Assembly (NCBI GenBank): GCA_903813345.2
Contig: CAIIXF020000001.1
Location: 24,787,915 to 24,851,914 of the forward strand
Origin: Owenia fusiformis
Lineage: Eukaryota > Annelida > Polychaeta > Sabellida > Oweniidae
Length of the DNA: 64,000 nt
Direction: 5' to 3'
In this document: in pieces, positions 53,061 through 62,912 of the stretch
Numbering within the stretch: position 1 is the first letter of the stretch
Layout of the letters: each line of letters opens with the position of its first letter
The notes under the pieces: generated by a model
What the model saw: only the letters and a program-made list of their open reading frames with translations
Databases searched by the model: none
Told to the model about the DNA's origin: nothing
Made by a program: the position numbers and the translations under genes

Positions 53061-53991
53061 ATGTATTACTGAGACCAATCTGATGTTTATCTCAGATAAT
53101 CTAGATAACATAGAACATGAATTATGAAGTATTAAGTTCCATGCAATTTACTTGCATCTCTAAATGCGCCAATGAGATGTGTTATAAACTCTAACAAACG
53201 GATTAATTATCAATGTAAATTTGTCATGGTGAAATTCTAAATAGAAACAGGTTTATCGCAAAGACTAATCTAGTGTTTATCTCTGATATTTTAAACAAAT
53301 TGTTTGAGATTACTAAACTGTTTTTAACATTAAATAGCTTTTCTTGTCAGGTGTCAACAATCTGCAGAGTAAAACCGATCGAGAGGAAAACTCAATAATT
53401 AAAAAATAACTTTCCATGGAGTTGATCAATTAAATTCAAAATTTAACACAATGTTAATCATAGCATTAGAGACATTATACAATTAAATGTATATAAAAAA
53501 ATGAACTCAAAAATTATTATTAAGGAAATAAGAACCCTCGGTTGTAGAAAATTAATCCATTCACTCTAACAAACGGATTAATTATCAATGTAAACAAGTC
53601 ATCAATCATTAATAAGCCAGATAAGTTACAGAAATAAGATGTGATGACGTCATTTCGTATAGTTAGCGTATCTCTTGTTTTTGGACCTCTGATTTAATAG
53701 TATATCCTGATATATGCTAGAAGAAGCTGTTGTTCATAGAATCGGCTAGTATATCCTTTCTGTCGATATGATAGAGTGGTAGACAAACTATATGTTAGCC
53801 TTGATATATAACACAGCTTATATTAGTTCATATTTAGTAGAGTGGCAAATAGTACTAACTATACTAGTTGTCCGCCAAATATCTGGATATAGCATGTGTC
53901 TATACAACACGGGAGATACGGGAGATATTTCACACTATGACAGTTGATATTAGAGCATAGTTAACAGGATATTCTATTACTATATAGCCTT

Positions 53992-54003
53992 TTTTGCACA
54001 GTG
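53992..54003 (-). repeat. Right terminal inverted repeat of the CACTA-like element
   Basis: TTTTGCACAGTG is the exact reverse complement of the left end and is followed directly by CAA at 54004-54006. Confidence 0.75.
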
Positions 54004-54006
54004 CAA

Positions 54007-54770
54007 TTGATTATTTTTATTTCACTGTTCGTAATTGGAAATGAGGTGAAATTAATATTGTAATAACGTTCAATTTTATATTTCGAAATAAAGCAATTAA
54101 AATTATATTATATGTTTTCTCAATTGTATCAAAGTATAGCGTTGGGAGGGAACATTATGAAATAACGACTATAGACATAAATACAAGCATCATCTGCAGT
54201 GGAATACCATTCAAAATCATTTTTCTCACTTCAGTGCCAGCCAGTGTTTTTTTATCCTTGGAGAACTGTTGATTTTTGAAATAAGTAACCTGAAAAATTG
54301 CCGTGTTTTGGTCAATTTCACACAATGCACACAAATTTTAGTTAAAAGGCAATATATATGATAACTAGCGTGCATGTTGATATGATGTTGGTGTAAACAT
54401 CGCAATAGTTTAATTATGGCTATAATACAATACGATCAGATTAAATTGTTATTTTATTGTCAGTTGTTCCGAATAAGTAATCGCCCGGTCAGTTTGTAAG
54501 GCTCAATAAAGGAACTACAATTTGCAAATGCTAAACTGATTAGAAAACATTTATATCACAATGAGCAACTGAAAAGATTTCATAACTATTGGAAAGGTAG
54601 AAATTGTTATTGACCCAACTGTATTATGTAATATGACATATTTAGTCCCACCCAAAAGGCATTGATATTGTAGAAGTGAGCTTTACACCGGGGACATGCT
54701 TTTCCATAATAGACAAAGAACGACATAGTTTGTGTCTGTGGTACGGAGACTTTTAAATACCTATATGGAT
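54007..54770. other. AT-rich spacer upstream of the first signal-peptide exon
   Basis: No gene recognised. TTTAAATA at 54752-54759 lies about 80 bp before the candidate start at 54833 and could act as a TATA element. This is weak, since such words are common in this AT-rich sequence. Confidence 0.35.
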
Positions 54771-54832
54771 AACGCTTCAGAACGGATTATTACAAGAAAT
54801 ACTACTTTGAAATATGAAGAAGAAACGACACA

Positions 54833-54887
54833 ATGCTGACAGCAACAACAACATTATTTTCACTGTTTGTGGTGATATTATCATTAA
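54833..54887 (+). CDS. Candidate signal-peptide first exon (copy A) of a mucin-like gene
   Basis: ATG at 54833 opens MLTATTTLFSLFVVILSL, a short polar start and a hydrophobic core as in signal peptides, ending after 18 codons plus one base at A|GTATGA (phase 1). The copy at 60223-60277 has the same length, phase and core, and homology extends about 60 bp into the upstream leader. No Thr-rich exon was found between this exon and the second copy. It may be an alternative first exon spliced to 61277, or an orphan copy. A longer frame starting at ATG 54814 overlaps it in another phase and looks fortuitous. Confidence 0.45.
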
Positions 54888-55280
54888 GTATGATTATTTT
54901 TTATTATCTTCATATAAATATTTATCTTTTAGCGTGACCCATGACCAGATAATTAGAATGAAATATAAAGAATTTTCAGGATACTCTACATGCACACAAA
55001 TAACATACTGGGCGATTCCTTTCGTTAAAAGATGGGTTCGCCCTATGCAAAAAGAAAGCGGAAGCTCGCCTTTCGGACCATGTGTTAAAGTATATTCATG
55101 TTTGGTGATTTTAACAATTTCATATAAGTCATTAATGTCTGACCTATTGCAACTGAGAAATAAACTAAGATTCAAACATAAAAATACACGCAGTCCAATG
55201 GTGCCCAAATTAGGCTAAAATCACTTGAGAAGTGCTCAAAATGGTAAAAAAATGCATGATTTTGAAAGAATTTTTGGCCA

Positions 55281-55318
55281 GGGGGGGGGGGTTCGCCCGA
55301 ACCCTGCGAACCCCATTG
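55281..55318. repeat. Poly-G tract with GC-rich hairpin
   Basis: Eleven G at 55281-55291 run into GTTCGCCCGAACC, whose arms GGGTTCG and CGAACCC can pair. It stands out sharply from the AT-rich surroundings and may be a fragment of a dispersed repeat; I cannot name the family. Confidence 0.4.
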
Positions 55319-55686
55319 TAGCCATCCTTGGCCCAAGAGTAATTCATTGCATTACATTGATCATTGATACATGATCTGCTATGAAAGCAGTGAAGGACCG
55401 ATCTTGAAGGATGACTTGTAGCACTTTCCAGAAAATTCTATGATGTTCAATCCTGTTACCAAGACCTTAGGGATCATTTGAAGGAATACAGTACAACTAT
55501 CAGTTTTATCGTCAGACTGAGTACAATTTGCGTACTCTGATTAAGATCTATATTGAAGCCTCGATTCACGCAAAGCATCCAGCTCATTACGTCATATTTG
55601 GTACAATTAATCCTTGTTCAATGTTCTTTCATTCCAGTAAGTTTTTAGAAAGTCATAATCGTGGGCACAATTAAATTCATTATAAA

Positions 55687-55968
55687 ATGTCATATATTAC
55701 CTTGAAACTGGGAAACATTAACGCCCATGATGTTTTGCTTACTTCTTTAATTCTACAAATAGATTATTTTAATCAATGCCATATCGAAAGTACTTGGCTA
55801 CCCTTACTGAACGTTTTAAATTTGGAGATGTACAATGAGACGCAGTTACAGTATTTGATTTCATTTGACTCTCAGTATTTAATTTGGATATATAATGAAC
55901 TTTGCAAAATTATACAAAAACGTGTTTTAAATCCTTCATTTTATTCATCTGAAGTACGTATAAAATAA
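55687..55968 (+). other. Unrecognised 93-codon open frame
   Basis: Runs from ATG 55687 to TAA 55966-55968. The predicted peptide is hydrophobic and Leu/Ile/Tyr-rich with no cysteine pattern or known motif. AT-rich sequence makes such frames possible by chance. It could be the tail of a decayed retroelement, but nothing decisive supports that. Confidence 0.15.
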
Positions 55969-56700
55969 GTAGCGTTGCGAAATAAGACCGTGTAATGAAT
56001 GGGAAATATTCCCAATACATGTTTGCCTAGGGTTGTTGATACTTTTGTTGATCGGATCGAGCAATGGAATTCGACAGGGCAAAAGCTTCCAAAATAAAAT
56101 AAATTATTGATACATACACCTGTTCATTTCTGTAAGATTATCTAAACTGTAAATTCAACATAACCAAGAGTCCCGTTAGTCAATGGAGACTTTAAGCAAT
56201 GTATTTAAATCGAACGGCAACCTGTGCGTATGAATCGCCCTTTACAAATGCATGTAGTTTTCTCACATAAACAGTCGTTTGGTTACAGTGTTTTCTTAGT
56301 CCGTTAGTTAGACTACATATCATCATGTAATATGCCATTTTGTAAGATATTAAAAGCTAAAACATGTATGACATACAGTACATAATTTTCCTCAGAAAGC
56401 ATTGTTCTTTGGATCGAAATCAATTCAGTTTCAGTTTGAATCCAACGTGAAACTGAAGCAGATCTGGTATCTGAAGTAAATTAATTAGCGCTTGTTATTT
56501 TTGCGCGCTATACGCATTTCTTAGGTATTGATTCATGGACTTTGCGTTTAAGGATAAACGTTGTGGAAAACATTGCAGGCTTAAAGTCTCCAATATTTAT
56601 ATTTTGTCATTTCTTTCTATTTATAAAGGCGAACTGAGTAGATTGCAGTGTACCAACACAAATAATAGGGGCAATAAAAGGTTCTAAAAAGCAAGCCGAG

Positions 56701-56934
56701 TGTCCTGTTTAAGAACCCCTATTTTAACTTTTGAAAATGGATTTTAGCAATAACTATCCACCATGAATCTACTAGTTGAGATCCGATCAACTTGAATTCT
56801 TCTGAGCAAATGGAGATTCCAGCAAAGGTGCCATTGACTTAACATTGGGATGGAATTGACTTCACCTTGCATATCTACTTTTATTGCTAGAATCCATTTT
56901 CACTATCTAAAATATGGGGTTCTTATACAGGACA
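56701..56934. mobile_element. MITE-like foldback element, 234 bp with arms of about 52 bp
   Basis: The left arm 56701-56752 (starts TGTCCTGTTTAAGAACCCC) and right arm 56882-56934 (ends GGGGTTCTTATACAGGACA) are imperfect inverted copies, with a spacer of about 130 bp. No coding capacity and no clear target duplication. Confidence 0.65.
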
Positions 56935-58259
56935 TTAAAGCTTAACTAAGGCCTTTTAAAACTTTTGGTTAGTACTATAACATCAAAAACAAGTTAATCA
57001 CTGGGGTAGAAAACATACGGAAAGGATTACCGTCAATCCTTAAGAGATTAAAAAATATTGGACAAAATGAAATTATTATCGAGAGTTATCGAGAACGGTC
57101 CATCGAGAACATGGTTATAACAAACAGTCATGATATTGAATGGCAAGTTGAACCACCCGGAAAATCTTGAATAAATCTGGCACCGCTTACTCTTACAAGT
57201 TAATCCATTGAACGATATTCATGCAATCATTTGAAATGGGTTAGTCATAATCCTGCGGGCCGGGTGCAGTTTTATTACTGCTATCGCACGTTCGTTTACT
57301 GTGGGTGTACCTTTAAGACTACCCTTTAAGACTTTCATCTATGATGTTTTAGGCTCTGACACTAATGATTTGATTTAAAAAAAATAAACGCAACATTACA
57401 TTATCTCGAGTTAATTTACTTCAGAGAATTATAAAGATTTATTTTCGACGTTTCACCGGTTATCCTACCAGCTTTATCAAGAATACTTTTAAAAATGGAT
57501 GTACACAGTTTGAGTTTGTCCTCATTGTCCTCTTTTCCCTGGTCTACGACGGACATGAACACAATTATCAACTTTAGATTGTCGATAACACATCTTGTTT
57601 TATCAAACATCACATGACACCAGCGATAAGTCAAACGTTTTGGTACCTTCCTGTCTGATCAAGTTGCCATTCTTTGTTAGATTAGTAAGCTTTAGTCTTT
57701 TTAAAGGTCCAATTGTCGATCCATTTTAAGAAATTGACGACTGACTTCTGAAATACGGGTTATGCATGAGGTGAGGCAGCCATTCCTTTGATAGACATTC
57801 CAATTCAAAGCGAATCGACATATATGCAGCAGTCTTTTCCAGTTGCATTTATCTTTACTGGGCTATCTTCGTTTCCACTTGGAATTACATTCCCGTGCCT
57901 TTGGTACCACTGAAGAATTTTCGATTCTCGTTCAAATTACCAATATCATCTGCATTTAGGGTCACTTGAGGAAATGCAAACCTAATCAACCATAATTGTT
58001 TTAATTCTTTATACCAACCAATTTTATGTGCTAAGCGGAAGGGGAATCAAAAGATGTTAAACATTTTCAACAAAATGCTATTTTGAAGAGATACTATAAA
58101 AAGATTTAGCATCTCCAAAATATTCCATATTTATGAACAATGGTGTATCAAGAAATTGTATTTCGTAAGTAAATATGTCCGTGTAGTCATTTTTCATGTA
58201 TCATATCAGAGTCTAGCTGCGGACGATGATTCCTAGCGGACTACTCCCCCTGTTACACA
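56935..58259. other. Spacer with no recognised gene
   Basis: A minus-strand frame at 57416-57634 (72 codons, containing MFDKTRCVIDNLKLIIVFM) is flanked by minus-strand stretches up to about 57960 that look weakly protein-like but are broken by stops. It may be a decayed coding fragment of unknown family; nothing else is seen. Confidence 0.25.
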
Positions 58260-59088
58260 GGTTCTGTTACCCCCCTATCACACCAAACTAGTTCTTACCC
58301 GTTCTTGCCAGTCCTACGAAAACGTCGTAAAACGGGCTCAATCTAGCTGTGGTCGGGATATATGTCTGAAATAATTAGCTTCTTCGTTCTTAAACAGTCT
58401 TCAATACGTCCATCTCGTTCGCAGTTCGTTCAGGTCGCACCACGTCGATGTGCAACGTAGTAGAACGCGTCCCTTAGTCTAGAAGGTCAACATGACCTGA
58501 TTACAGAACGGTATGGTCGCCATCGAATTTTGAATCGATTCAAAATTCTAAAATCACATTCCCGTCTGAGAACGTTCATAAAGTTCGTAAATAGACCTTA
58601 GAAAGTTGCAGCTACGTTCATTCCGTTCGCACACAGTTTAAAACCAGTTTTGAAGAACGCAGTGGCAACTTGTTTGGTGTGATAGCTATATTTTTGCTAA
58701 CTCGTTCATAAGCAATGTTAAATCCGTTCTTAATCAGTTTAAACCCGTTTGCAATTAGTTCTACCTCGTTCTCAACAAGTCCTCAGACAGTTCAACTCGT
58801 TGTTAAAACGTCCCTAGTAGGATTGAAGTACGACGGTTCCGTTCGTAGTACGTCCAGCTCGTCGTTAGTACGTTGTCACTCGTTCAAATTGTAGAACGTG
58901 GCGACCACGAGAACATTTTGAGCATTGTCTAAGTTCTAGAGGACCTACCCGTTCGAGTACGTTCGATGAAGCTTGTAAATAGATCCCAAACGGTTCTTAG
59001 TAGGTCCTGTCCGTTCGTACACAGTTGAAGCCCGTTTTTGAGAACGTAGTGAGAACTAGTTTGGTGTGATAGTAGGGTTACTTGAACC
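58260..59088. mobile_element. Foldback element filled with phased GTTC/GTCC words
   Basis: The ends are inverted: the left contains CTATCACACCAAACTAGTTC (58275 on) and the right contains GAACTAGTTTGGTGTGATAG (ending 59072). Weaker pairing extends to GGTTC...GTAAC at both outer edges (58260 and 59088). An inner second copy of the right end lies at 58651-58685, and about 140 bp before it also resembles the sequence before the outer right end. The interior is rich in CGTTC/AGTTC/CGTCC words about 10 bp apart and unusually rich in CpG for this region. There is no coding frame, so it is a non-autonomous DNA element of unassigned family. Confidence 0.65.
58525..58548. repeat. 24-bp perfect palindrome
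   Basis: Centred on ATCGAT with arms GAATTTTGA and TCAAAATTC; it lies inside the foldback element. Confidence 0.7.
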
Positions 59089-59125
59089 CATCATTGTAAA
59101 TGTGTTATGGTATACGTTTATTGGG

Positions 59126-59492
59126 TAAAGGAGTGGTATCGAATTGGAGAAATTTTTGAACACACGTTTCTCTTAAACCAGTCATAAAAAAAATTGAACA
59201 CATCGTCAATTTAATGGTCATCTTTGGAATGGTAACACTATAATTTGAAAAATATATATAAACTTTCATCTATATTGTTTTAGAAAACACATCAAAAACT
59301 TCTTTTGTTCTTGGTATCATGTTTCCAGAGTGAAATGAAACATCTTTCCGAACCTCATTGGAATAAAACGACATAAACACAACATGTCAACATTACATAA
59401 AATACCGTGATTTTTTACAGAATGTTTTCAATGATTGGTTTAAGAGAAAAACATTGTTGAATTCAGTTCTCCATATCGATACCACTCCTTTA
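59126..59492. mobile_element. MITE with arms of about 60 bp and TA ends
   Basis: The left arm 59126-59184 (starts TAAAGGAGTGGTATCGA) and right arm 59432-59492 (ends TCGATACCACTCCTTTA) are imperfect inverted copies; the element is 367 bp. TA at both outer edges would fit the TA duplication of Tc1/mariner-type MITEs, but this needs other copies to confirm. Confidence 0.65.
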
Positions 59493-60200
59493 TCTCAAAT
59501 TTAAATCTCTCTCAAATCAGGAAAATCTAAAAAATGGTATCCCAATCCTAATAGCGTTTCATAACCGACAAGTTTCACCTACACGTTTCAAATGTACAGT
59601 ATGATAATTATTTTAAAAGTTGTGTTAACACATAACGAACATCCGGACCTCCTTTATTTGAAAATACTTATGATAAACGTAACTTCTTTCCTTGTATTCA
59701 ATTCCTTATGTAAAATGATTCATTGTAAACAGATTATCAACTATTCATATCATTTATTGAATAGCTTGTTACTAATAGGTAAATACTTTTCTCAAAATGT
59801 AAATAGTGTATTAGCGTAACAAAAACAAATAAATGGTCATATCATGTGGTATTATTCGAAATAAATAATCCATTTGTCAACTTGCGACTGCTACTGAATG
59901 AACTCCAAATAGTATTTATTCAGCAGATTAGACTTTATTTATAACACAATAGCATCTGAAACTATCCCTTACCTCTTGGAAATGTAGGTATTCCTATTGG
60001 ATAAACTATTTATATAAATATCGACACCGCCCAAATACACCTGAATGAAACCATTATTCCGTATAAGTAAACCTAACGCTTGAAACATGCTAGTTGTTTG
60101 GAACAAGAATAACAAATGATAAAAAGGAGATTGTAAATGGACATAACACTAAAATGAAATTTATACTTCAAAACGATGTAGAATGGATAACTGTATATGA
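59493..60200. other. Spacer upstream of signal exon copy B
   Basis: No gene recognised. The last 60 bp resemble the leader of copy A (54770-54832) and may be 5' untranslated or promoter-proximal sequence. Confidence 0.35.
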
Positions 60201-60222
60201 AGAAATATGAAGAGAATACACC

Positions 60223-60277
60223 ATGCCGATAGTGACAATAAAAATAGTTTCACTGTTTTTCGTGATATTATCATTAC
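60223..60277 (+). CDS. Candidate signal-peptide first exon (copy B) of a mucin-like gene
   Basis: ATG at 60223 opens MPIVTIKIVSLFFVILSL, with a Lys before a strongly hydrophobic core, and ends at C|GTAAGA, a good donor in phase 1. Its length is 55 bp, identical to copy A. Substitutions between the copies keep hydrophobicity in this frame. Joined to 61277 the junction codon becomes CGA (Arg), followed by a Thr-rich chain. A secreted or membrane protein entering the secretory pathway is expected. Confidence 0.55.
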
Positions 60278-61276
60278 GTAAGAATATTTATCTCATTACC
60301 AAATTGTCTCAAAATAAGTCATGATCAATTATCAAATAAATGCTACATTAAAATTATAAGTAGAGATAAAAGAGCAAATAAACGACAATTTCTAAGCCTA
60401 ATTATAAATGTTCTTACTCGGCTTTTAAACTACCAACATATTTGAGAAAACATTACTTGGTCAAAGGAAAGTTTTAAAAAGGTTCCGATAAAGTGGAATA
60501 GATGGCACAATTTAAATTCTCCCAAATAATAAGAATGGTAACCATTAAAAAATATTATTGTAAAAATCTTTAGTTTTCCTGAAATTATGTGTACAAAAAG
60601 GAATGACATAAACCAGAAATATTCTAAAATTGAAACAATTTTTGTTAGGCTGTTCGCTAGATCTGATTATCTCTTTAAGTGTCAAACTAAATCATAATTA
60701 AGAAATTGAAAATTTTGTGAAAACTGTGAAAACTTCGGATATTTATAACACATCATAATTTCAAAATATGTCTAAATAACTTAATTGTTAACATGTTTTG
60801 TATCTCGTACAACGGTCTTTCTTTAGTACGGATAAAATGTCCCATTGGCTTGCAAAGGTCTTGGAGAATTGGGGGAGAATTTAACATTGTTTGTTTCCCT
60901 TATTATTGGGCTTGCTCTGTTTTCTTATAGATTTTTAGTCCTCTCTCTTTTTTGGGATTTCATTTTTAAACTATTGCATCCAAAAATGCGGTTATCAAAT
61001 GAAAAATATGAAATGAAAAATTGATCCACCAATTCTAGCTATCATTCAAGTTTTTTTGTGCCTGCGGTGTCTGATCTCAAAGGTATCCACTTGGTGGTGA
61101 AACTGGTAAGAGCCAAGGTAACCAAAAATGTTCATGGAAAAAAAATTGGATATCTTATAAATAAAGAATTATGATTGATCTGCTTACTGTCTTATTGTAA
61201 GTAAAGAGTCGTGTATACAAGATGTAGCTGCAGAATATGATAAATGCACATCAACAGGTTAATTGAAATATTGTAG
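60278..61276 (+). other. Predicted first intron of the second mucin-like gene
   Basis: AT-rich sequence between donor C|GTAAGA and acceptor TTGTAG; no coding frame or repeat of note. Confidence 0.45.
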
Positions 61277-61408
61277 GAAATGCCGAAACCACTACCTCGA
61301 CACTTGCAGCCAACAATGGTGCTCCTACAACACAAACGACTCTATCAGTTGATGGAACAAGCAGTACCAGTTACATTGAGACAACGGTCAGCTATATCAC
61401 CAATACAG
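61277..61408 (+). CDS. Thr-rich exon of a second mucin-like gene (continues beyond window)
   Basis: Bounded by acceptor TTGTAG at 61276 and donor CAG|GTATTA at 61408; phase 1 in and out, 132 bp. The 43 complete codons contain 14 Thr and 6 Ser (ETTTSTLAANNG at the start, YIETTVSYITNT at the end), a mucin-type composition. Phases fit the upstream signal-peptide exons exactly. The next exon is not found before 64000, so the gene probably continues to the right. The polypyrimidine tract before the acceptor is weak, which limits certainty. Confidence 0.55.
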
Positions 61409-62175
61409 GTATTAATAAAGCCACTTAACCTCATTCTTTCCTCCTACATAGGCTTCTCTGCTTCGAAAAGATCTGAGGAAAAGTAAAATGCTCCTAAAAC
61501 AAAGATGATGCAAGGAGCATATAATATGTTAAACTATCCATGGGATATGCAAATCGAGTGTACAATTGTAAACCTTATTTTAAAAATTGTTTAAAATAAT
61601 CATAATTACGATTGCAAACCTTCAATATCATTCCTCAATAAATATGTACCAAGTTCTATAAACGCTCCAAATGAATGTCCAATATAGAAATTAATTTAAG
61701 GTTGAAACTTCCAAGATATTTATAATTAATATTTTTAAATGTATGACCGAAGATTTGGTCTTGTTGTTTTAAAAGACAGCTTTTAGGAGAACTGAATTCG
61801 TATTCTAAAATAAGATCTGTCGAATCGAAGTACCCAAAGTTGGACCATACTATTTTGAAAATGAAAGCACTCCTCCACTTTGTTTCAATGTTAAAATGGG
61901 GCGTTGTCGCTTCAAACGAGTCCCTGCATTAAATCATTAACACGAGTCGATTAAAACCCTGCGTCTAATCGAATAAATTGAAAATTAAACAATTGCGGTG
62001 ATATGAACAAATGTGCGATAAATCGACTAAAACCTCGAATTAATACTGTGGTCACTCAGGAAAGACGGATCGGATGTAGCAGTTTCTTGGGTGTCTCAAA
62101 AAATGGACCCAAAAGTATATCAACAACAAAAAACTATCAATATTTTGAGGCAAAGCATGTAGGTTTCTCCAGGGT
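61409..62175. other. Predicted intron or spacer with no recognised feature
   Basis: Follows the donor at 61408. A 62-codon plus-strand frame at 62003-62191 has no recognisable motif and overlaps the end of the transposase relic. Nothing Thr-rich was found that could be the next exon. Confidence 0.35.
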
Positions 62176-62395
62176 TTTTAGTTCAATTTAACCTCCTCAT
62201 ATCTCGCTGACAGCCTGCACCCTTACTGCCACATTGTCCATCACATTTGATAATGTTTCTGGTGGAATGTTTTAAATATCTCTTAAGATGTTGGCTTTAA
62301 GTTATTCTAGGTCTCATGGCTTGGGATTACCATAAACATGGTTCTTCAAGTTACCCCAAAGAAAAGGTCTGGGGTGTCAAAGGACCATATGCACT
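62176..62395 (-). pseudogene. Decayed Tc1/mariner-superfamily transposase, C-terminal fragment
   Basis: Read on the minus strand, one frame gives FLWGNLKNHVYGNP, then LKANILRDI, then IPPETLSNVMDNVAVRVQA, ending near GG-stop-IEL. This matches the conserved end of DDE transposases of the Tc1/mariner superfamily (the FLWG-x-LK block followed by the I-P-x-E-x-L-x-N-V-M helix). At least five in-frame stops and a frame change before the FLWG block show it is dead. The N-terminal and catalytic parts were not found in neighbouring sequence. Confidence 0.65.
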
Positions 62396-62797
62396 CTCCA
62401 TTGGGATCTCCCCATGAGAAAAAAATAATTCATCTGATTTTTCAAAATGAGTATTCTGCTTTGATTACTACATTTATATTCACACTAGTATCTTGTTGAC
62501 CTATATTCAGCACTGTATTGATGTATAGGCCACTTATTAGGGTCATAATTCAATCCTGAAGTGTAGAGGCATCATAGATTCCAAACCAGGAAGTATTTTG
62601 TGTCTGTCAAAATCCATTTGCATCCTACGCATCCCTTCATCTTATCCAAACATGTTACTACATAATGAAATATAATGGTATATTTTGGGGTTTTACAAAG
62701 TTGTATGATATTTGATAAGTGTAAAAGTTGTTTTTGGAGCATTTTTCTACAGCCATTTTGTAGGGAAAAAATGATGAAAAAATCTTTTAATTTTAAG

Positions 62798-62912
62798 TAT
62801 GACCTGAATCGATTGCAAACTTCATATTTGCACATTTGATGAGATAAACCATTTGTGTCAAAACCATAAACCATTTGTGAAATTGTTAAGTTTGCAATCG
62901 ATTCAGGTCATA
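62798..62912. repeat. Perfect 25-bp inverted repeat with 65-bp loop
   Basis: Arms 62798-62822 and 62888-62912 are exact reverse complements (CCTGAATCGATTGCAAAC in the left arm). It is probably a MITE remnant or internal foldback; no target duplication is evident. Confidence 0.65.

Larger units (their letters stand above)
51480..53200. repeat. Tandem higher-order repeat of about 860 bp inside the transposon
   Basis: Two units, about 51480-52340 and 52340-53200, align with a constant offset of 860 bp (markers at 51958/52818, 52042/52902 and 52126/52986). Parts of a third unit appear at 53160-53600, and sequence before 51480 (from about 51205) matches that third unit. Substitutions and deletions separate the copies, so the expansion is not recent. 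Confidence 0.75.
50524..54003. mobile_element. Non-autonomous CACTA-like DNA transposon, 3.48 kb
   Basis: Termini are perfect 12-bp inverted repeats, CACTGTGCAAAA at 50524-50535 and TTTTGCACAGTG at 53992-54003. They are flanked by a direct CAA at 50521-50523 and 54004-54006, a 3-bp target-site duplication. CACTG/CACTA ends with 2-3 bp duplications are characteristic of CACTA (EnSpm-like) elements. Subterminal ACAGGAGATA-like motifs occur in both orientations at 50543-50552, 50730-50739, 50822-50831, 50873-50883, 50904-50913, 53669-53678 and about 53908-53930, another trait of the superfamily. A further inverted pair, 50911-50940 and 53643-53672, matches at 29 of 30 positions. No transposase frame is present, so it depends on a partner element. 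Confidence 0.75.
54888..56700. other. AT-rich spacer or intron between copy A signal exon and the first MITE
   Basis: No gene recognised with confidence. It holds an eleven-G tract with a GGGTTCG/CGAACCC hairpin (55281-55305) and a 93-codon frame listed separately. Confidence 0.4.

Noticed and set aside
54814-55218. 134-codon frame beginning MKKKRHN
   Set aside because: It overlaps the signal-peptide exon in another phase, reads through its donor, and lacks known motifs; the signal-peptide frame conserves hydrophobicity between the two copies, this one does not keep its downstream part.
55535-55545. Small GAGTAC/GTACTC hairpins and similar short stems
   Set aside because: Too short to distinguish from chance in AT-rich spacer; no terminator or RNA gene context.
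62572-62874. 100-codon minus-strand frame
   Set aside because: It lies across the inverted-repeat arm at 62798 and in AT-rich sequence, with no motif; treated as chance or repeat-derived.
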